Part shown: piece by piece, positions 58,815-64,000 of the stretch
Numbering within the stretch: the first letter of the stretch is position 1
How the letters are laid out: the number at the start of each line of letters is the position of its first letter
NCBI GenBank assembly: GCA_028554795.2
Contig: CM068839.1
Coordinates: 84,217,540-84,281,539 of the forward strand
Length of the DNA stretch: 64,000 nt
Origin: Sinohyriopsis cumingii
Lineage: Eukaryota; Mollusca; Bivalvia; Unionida; Unionidae
Direction: 5' to 3'
Position numbers and translations under genes: made by a program
The notes under the pieces: generated by a model
What the model was told of the DNA's origin: nothing
The model's database searches: none
What the model saw: only the letters and a program-made list of their open reading frames with translations

Positions 58815-61800
58815 GCTTCACCAGCCATTACATGTGTCAGTGATCCAGCTAAACATAAAAAGAGGGGCGCTATGCCCAGCCCAACATTTTTAGTATCCCT
58901 GTCAAATTTATGATGCCTTTGAAAACCCCTATCAAATTTAAAAGTTCCCTGATCATTCGCTTCCAAAATTTTAATCTGTTCTGGTACCTTGCTCTTGGCC
59001 AGTTTTGCCACAGCCTTACTATTGATTAACTCAGTTTTTATCATTAAGGCACAATATTGATGCATGCGCAAAGTGAGAAATGCCTACCACATGGTTCACT
59101 TGCACAGACGGTATCTAAGCAAAAGAAGAAAGTGACAGAATATTTTTGTACTTTCATTTTTTCCCATCAAATTTGTCACGAGGTTGAAATGTTTATTTTA
59201 TTCCTATTTGATACCCATATCTTGAACCATCATCAAGAGTTGCTGTCTTGACTAAAACCGTTTCTGTTGGGTATGTGTTGCTTGAAATCATATGAAAAGA
59301 AAACCACAGCATTTTTTGCTTATATACTCTTACTTATGTGTGTATAAAGAAATAATTATTTATGAGCGGTAGCCCTCAATTTACTTTAATTTATTCTTTT
59401 TTTTTCTCCATTTATACACATCTTTAATTAACTGTACAATTTACTCTAATTTATCCAAAGCGCACAATATGTAGATTGGCATATTTCTTTCTCAACGTCA
59501 GTACAATGAAGAAATGGAATACGAACACTGACTTGTCTTTATAATGAAATTAACATATCTGACAATTACAAGAATGATGTTTCAACAAAAAGTAGCTTTT
59601 CTAAAAGATTATATTCTTTCCATTATACAAAGAGAGAAAGAAATTTTACTTGAAGTTTCATGGTTGTAAATTATATATTAATTTTCAAATTATCGTATTT
59701 TGTGTGGACGATAAAGTCATTTATTATTGTTGTTGTTGTGTTATTATTAATTTCATCACAAATCTGAAACTTCGAACTATATGAATATTATTTTAACATG
59801 AAGAGTAAAATGAATTTGTTTCAGATTCTCTCAAAACGAACCTACCAAGGAAACCAAAACAAATGAGATGGCAACAGACCCAAAACCTATAACCTTTAAT
59901 AAAGAATCCTAGCTTTTAGTTACATATTGTTTGAAATAGTGTATAGTTTGAGAAATAAATGATGCTGAGTCAAAGTCACTTATTTTTTCTCTTTTTTACT
60001 GGTTACTATGTGATATCCATTCACACATGATGTGCCCTATCTTGAAACATTGTCCAACCATGCATAGTGACCTAGTCAGCACCCCTGTCATGAAATCCTA
60101 GCTGGAACACTGTCTGTCATACCTGTCCAATCAAATACGACCAAGTAGTCCTACAATGTAAGACATAACACATGTTATTTTTTGTTTTAGTGCTATGTCT
60201 TACTATCCAAATAACGGGCTTGTATAGCGTGTTCCGATGTTGGTTGACAATGGAAGTTGGAACAAGCTGTCAAAGTTTCAGGAATATCTCACTCATGGCA
60301 GCCCGTATCAACACTCTTCCACAAATTGATATGTAATTAATATACTTACTGTGCTGTTTTTATCCTAGTGGAATCAAAATCTTACACTAGCAAATAGATG
60401 CATTTTCATGTTCCACTGACATGCATTTGAATTTGTTGAAATGCGACAGTAGTTGAGGTATGCCGAAGTATGTTCAAGTAGGGTCATGTGGGGATGTTTC
60501 TTGAACAAAATGAAACGTTGCTTACAGCTCCAAAAGGCATAATATATTTTTATTTGCTTCATTAAAGAATAATATTTCAACTTAACCTGATTTTGGCATT
60601 CCAGGCTTTCATCACTTTTCAGCCAAATGAAATGTAGGCCAATGACACTTGAAAACCGGCCAATTTCTTTTGTGAGAATTTGAATTTATTAGAGAAAAGA
60701 CATCAGAATAAGTCAAGACTGAATAAAACATTATGACTTTATTTTTTAGAAAAGCATCATTATTTTAGTTGCCAGTTATGTGAGATATTCCTGAAAATTT
60801 GACTTTCGTTACAATGCTAGTCAACATCAAAACAAACTACACAATGTCGTTAGTTATGCATTAGGACCCTGATGCCCAAAACAAATATCAGCATCGAGGT
60901 CTTACATATAGGACTAACGACCAAGCTACTTTATCACATGAAGTATGCTATAAATAACAGGAAAAATGTAAATAATTCATAACAAACCACTTCAAGTTTA
61001 AATTTGCTTTTTTTTTAATCATTATTCAAACACACTTCAATCATAATACACTCATCTTCATGAGTACTGTATTTCGGGTTTTCAATATATTTCAGGGTTT
61101 CTCGTAACCAATAATCCGTGCATTAAGTTCTTAAGTGAGTCTAAACCAGGATTCAAAGGATAAATGCGTCAAAGGTACAAAACTGTTTGGCATGACCTTG
61201 TTTTTCTTTCCGAATGTCATGGTTACCTATCTTGCTGATGTAATACATGGCATACATCAAGCATTAACAGATAAACTACATTATCACAGAATATTTACTG
61301 TGCTGGATATTATGAGCCCCTAGGCCCGGGTGGCATGATTTATCCAAATACACCCAAAATCTGCACAAATATACCAAATACAGCCCCAAATACTCTCAAA
61401 TACTGTCCAGAAACAAGCACGTGATACCTTTACTATGAAATAAATTTTTAAATTCATTGCATAGTTAAGGTCTGGGTCAAAATGAAACACGTTAAATTTA
61501 CTAAAGCAATTAGAAATTCTTTGTAACGTAACGAACATATCCAATTACCATTTGCTCAGAAATTATTACCTATTTGCACCAAACATTATAATGAATTATG
61601 TTAAATATTCAATAAAGCAGTTTGTTAAAACAATGGAATGTCATCATTATTTGTATAAAAAAATTGTCATTTAAACCATCTGCAGAAAGTTCCTTTGAGT
61701 ATATATTTTATGTGTACATATGGTAAGTACTAGAAAAACTAAATGCGCAAAGGTGGCACAGAGACGATATATATTTACAATACTAAAAAATATTTACAGT

Positions 61801-62840
61801 TGATACAAAGTTAAGACTAAGAAATGTTTGATTTGTCTATATGTTGATCATTATACTTCTTTTCTCTACTTATTTAAATATTTGCAAATAGGGAAATTAC
61901 TTCTCTCCTTTTTTTGTACTGACCATGAAATGTCCTTGTGTAACATTCTAAACATTTAATTAAATGTTGAGAGAATGAATAGGTATAGATATTGAATTTA
62001 TATCAATAAAAACTGTTTACTGTTGATGCAACATTTAAGGTATAGGGTAGTGAAGTGCTACTGTAATCAGATTGACATGTGTTTATCGCATGTTACAATC
62101 GCAAGTAGCCAAGTACATACTCACTACCTCAGTTAGCATTGCGGTACTAAAAAGATGGTCCAAATGATTTTCAACAACAAATATGTAACATTTAAGCTGT
62201 CCCATGCTTTTGGTTTGGCAAAATCGTCCTGTGAGAAAGCCTAGCCAATATACTTGTTGAAAAACCACAATGTGGACTCTCTTGGGAAGGAGCAGCGCAC
62301 ATTTGTGGACTGATTTATATATAAATTGTATATGTATCGTATTTAGATGCAAAGAAAATTAAATCTATTACATCTTTTTTATCTCTTTATCTTTTTTCAT
62401 GTTAGTGTAAATGTTAAAAGATTTTAATCTTTTTTTTTCAATCCACTTTTTTATATGTAAACAATAAAGAGTTTTGATGTTCTGTATCAATTATTCCTTT
62501 GTCATCTCTTTATACTTACACATCTTAAATTGTGGATTCATGCAGTACTAGTTAAATAATATCATTATGCATTGGGAAATCAAAGCACTTTCATTAATGT
62601 AAAACACAATATTAAATTCAAAACTGTGGGACTTAAAAAGCAGGGTCCACATCCCTAGTCACAAGTAGACAAATGTATAGCAAATTCTTAACAAGCTAAA
62701 ATAAAAAAAAATAGTCCAGTACAATACTATTCAATAACCTTTTTCAATTTTCTATGCGTATCTTTGTATGTGTTTACTATTATGACCAAGATTGTTCTAA
62801 ATGATCGCATCTTTCTTTCCGAGTTAGAATCAGTTTTCTG

Positions 62841-62845
<5 letters not shown>
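58813..62845. other. Long AT-rich intergenic stretch
   Basis: No gene recognised. Near 59707-59741 the sequence GATAAAGTCATTTATTATTG with (TTG)n resembles a LINE-type 3' tail on the plus strand. Short imperfect repeats of CCAAATAC occur near 61345-61405. Confidence 0.4.
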
Positions 62846-62924
<79 letters not shown>

Positions 62925-62939
62925 ACACACACACACACA
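62846..62939. repeat. (TA)n-(CA)n compound microsatellite
   Basis: About 74 bp of TA followed by about 16 bp of CA. Confidence 0.98.
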
Positions 62940-63019
62940 TCTCGGAAATGCTTAATTATGTGTATTTGGATGCCAATTTTTTTTTTCTTGGATGCAGAAA
63001 ATCACTGAGGCGGGAGTCC

Positions 63020-63600
63020 TCCGTAATGCAATAGGTGTGTGACAAAATTCAAAGACTTGCCAGTCCTGCTTCAGCCACCTGCTTTGTGGGAAAATGTGTT
63101 GATCAATTAGCTGTGCTGATATTTACAATGACAGAACTGAGTGACTGAAAGACCCCTTGATGTAGGTACATGTTGCCATTACAAGAGTACATCAAAAAGA
63201 ACACGATGCAATAGCTGGGCGGCAAGTTCAAAAGCTTTGACTGGCAGCTGGGTGGTAATTGTACTTCTATTTTACAGTGACTGAATTCAGAGTCGGAAAG
63301 ACCCAGAGATGTAAATGCGGTCATTTATAAAAGTACATCAAATAAACAACTTTAGCTTTCATTATCGTGTTCATTTCTGAATGTATCGGAATAAGTAGTG
63401 CACATGATCTCAGAATCAAGATATGCTGAGACTTAGAATGCCATTAGTAAATTTGGATAAGTAATTTTGGGTTAAACGGCAAACTTACGAACGAGATTCA
63501 GAAGAGTGATAAAGCTGCTAGAATTGATAGCTGAGATAGGACAGTAGCTAACTGTAGGAAAGAGTGTGATGCCTAGCTTAGAGGTACATTGACTGACCAT
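63020..63600 (-). repeat. Unclassified interspersed repeat, copy 2
   Basis: Inverted counterpart of 55780-56400: TTTCATTATCGTGTTCATTT (63356), two internal units with CTGAAAGACCCC and GGAAAGACCC, and a plus-strand segment EIQKSDKAARIDS corresponding to the coding-like part of copy 1. The match is clear over at least 500 bp with substitutions and gaps. Confidence 0.75.
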
Positions 63601-63935
63601 ACTTTTTTTTTAAAATGCCCCTCGCCTTAGCCTGATTGGTTCAAGTGTTGTAGTGAAATGTATTCATCAGGATATCAGTAGCTAGGCCTAGTTTTGATAT
63701 CAATTAGATTGACAAACAAACTTGCCCATTCACAAGCATATGTTTTGATAGCTGATTAACCATTAACCGTTTTCCGAGTAAGGCAGAACCAATCAATTTC
63801 CTGCATGACATCATTTGATGATAAAACATACAAACGTGTTTTAAGATCAGAATCAGTGATCTGCCTCTTGCAGACTATTTCGTTATAAAATTAGTTTGAA
63901 ACTGTTAAGTGAACCAGTAGGCATAACGGGAAATA
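63601..63935 (+). promoter_or_regulatory. Upstream flank of a possible gene start
   Basis: Sequence before the ATG at 63936. TTATAAAATTAG at 63883-63894 resembles a TATA element about 50 bp upstream. No other motif seen. Confidence 0.2.
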
Positions 63936-64000
63936 ATGGCGGACTTCACTAAAGCCGGGATGTACCAGTTTATTAGATTGTCTGTTTTCGTAAATCATCG
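63936..64000 (+). CDS. Possible first coding exon, truncated by the window end
   Basis: ATGGCGGAC in a favourable context (AATAATGG) opens a frame that stays open to the last base: MADFTKAGMYQFIRLSVFVN and two more residues. ATGGCGG starts are common at real first exons, but 21 codons are too few to be sure and I recognise no family. Confidence 0.35.
   Translation, partial: MADFTKAGMYQFIRLSVFVNH

Noticed and set aside
58627-59071. Frames with Cys-Val or Ile-Tyr runs near 58730 and, similarly, near 62764
   Set aside because: Products of the GT and TA microsatellites.

Overview
This is a gene-poor, AT-rich, intron-containing metazoan window dominated by mobile elements. The mix (an axonemal dynein gene, a large ankyrin protein with an nSTAND3-like NTPase region, a Gmr1-like Ty3/gypsy element, Penelope-like and CR1-like retroelements, tRNA-headed SINEs with (CAA)n tails, many long TA/GT/ACAT microsatellites) fits a lophotrochozoan, most likely a mollusc and perhaps a bivalve. 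That placement is inference; no diagnostic species marker was seen.

Host genes. (1) 65-3193, + strand: the last three coding exons of an outer-arm axonemal dynein heavy chain (DNAH5/DNAH8 type), with a tandemly triplicated splice acceptor before the middle exon and a degenerate repeat array in the next intron. (2) 11182-19230, - strand: an nSTAND3-ankyrin protein. One 3.16-kb exon carries the NTPase region and about 13 ankyrin repeats; I add four short 5' exons whose splice phases all agree, giving a model of about 1164 residues. Its P-loop is altered. (3) 46898-47509, - strand: an intact Mpv17/PMP22-family protein, closest to MPV17L2, in one coding exon. (4) 63936 to the end: a possible first coding exon running off the window.

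Mobile elements by region. 4.2-10.6 kb: two palindromic MITEs, a SINE of family B, a decayed Penelope-like element, a SINE of family A and a second Penelope-like endonuclease remnant. 15.8-25.8 kb: more SINEs, a MITE with a SINE inside its terminal repeat, an inverted pair of family B SINEs and a mariner-like transposase remnant. 29.4-32 kb: a 5'-truncated LINE and a SINE. 34640-41354: a complete-length but inactivated LTR retrotransposon with two LTRs, a 5-bp target duplication (CCATA), and integrase ahead of reverse transcriptase, the order that defines Gmr1-like elements; a SINE sits in one LTR. 47782-52416: a triple nest, SINE inside a CR1-like LINE inside a MITE. 52.5-55.1 kb: a further LINE in the opposite direction. 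55.8-56.4 and 63.0-63.6 kb: two inverted copies of an interspersed repeat I cannot place in any family.

The genes do not form a functional cluster. The most notable items are the STAND-ankyrin gene with its altered P-loop and small phase-1 exons, the triplicated dynein splice acceptor, the GATCTG-hairpin MITE family that repeatedly served as an insertion target, and the unclassified repeat near the right end. No CRISPR array, rRNA or true tRNA gene was found.
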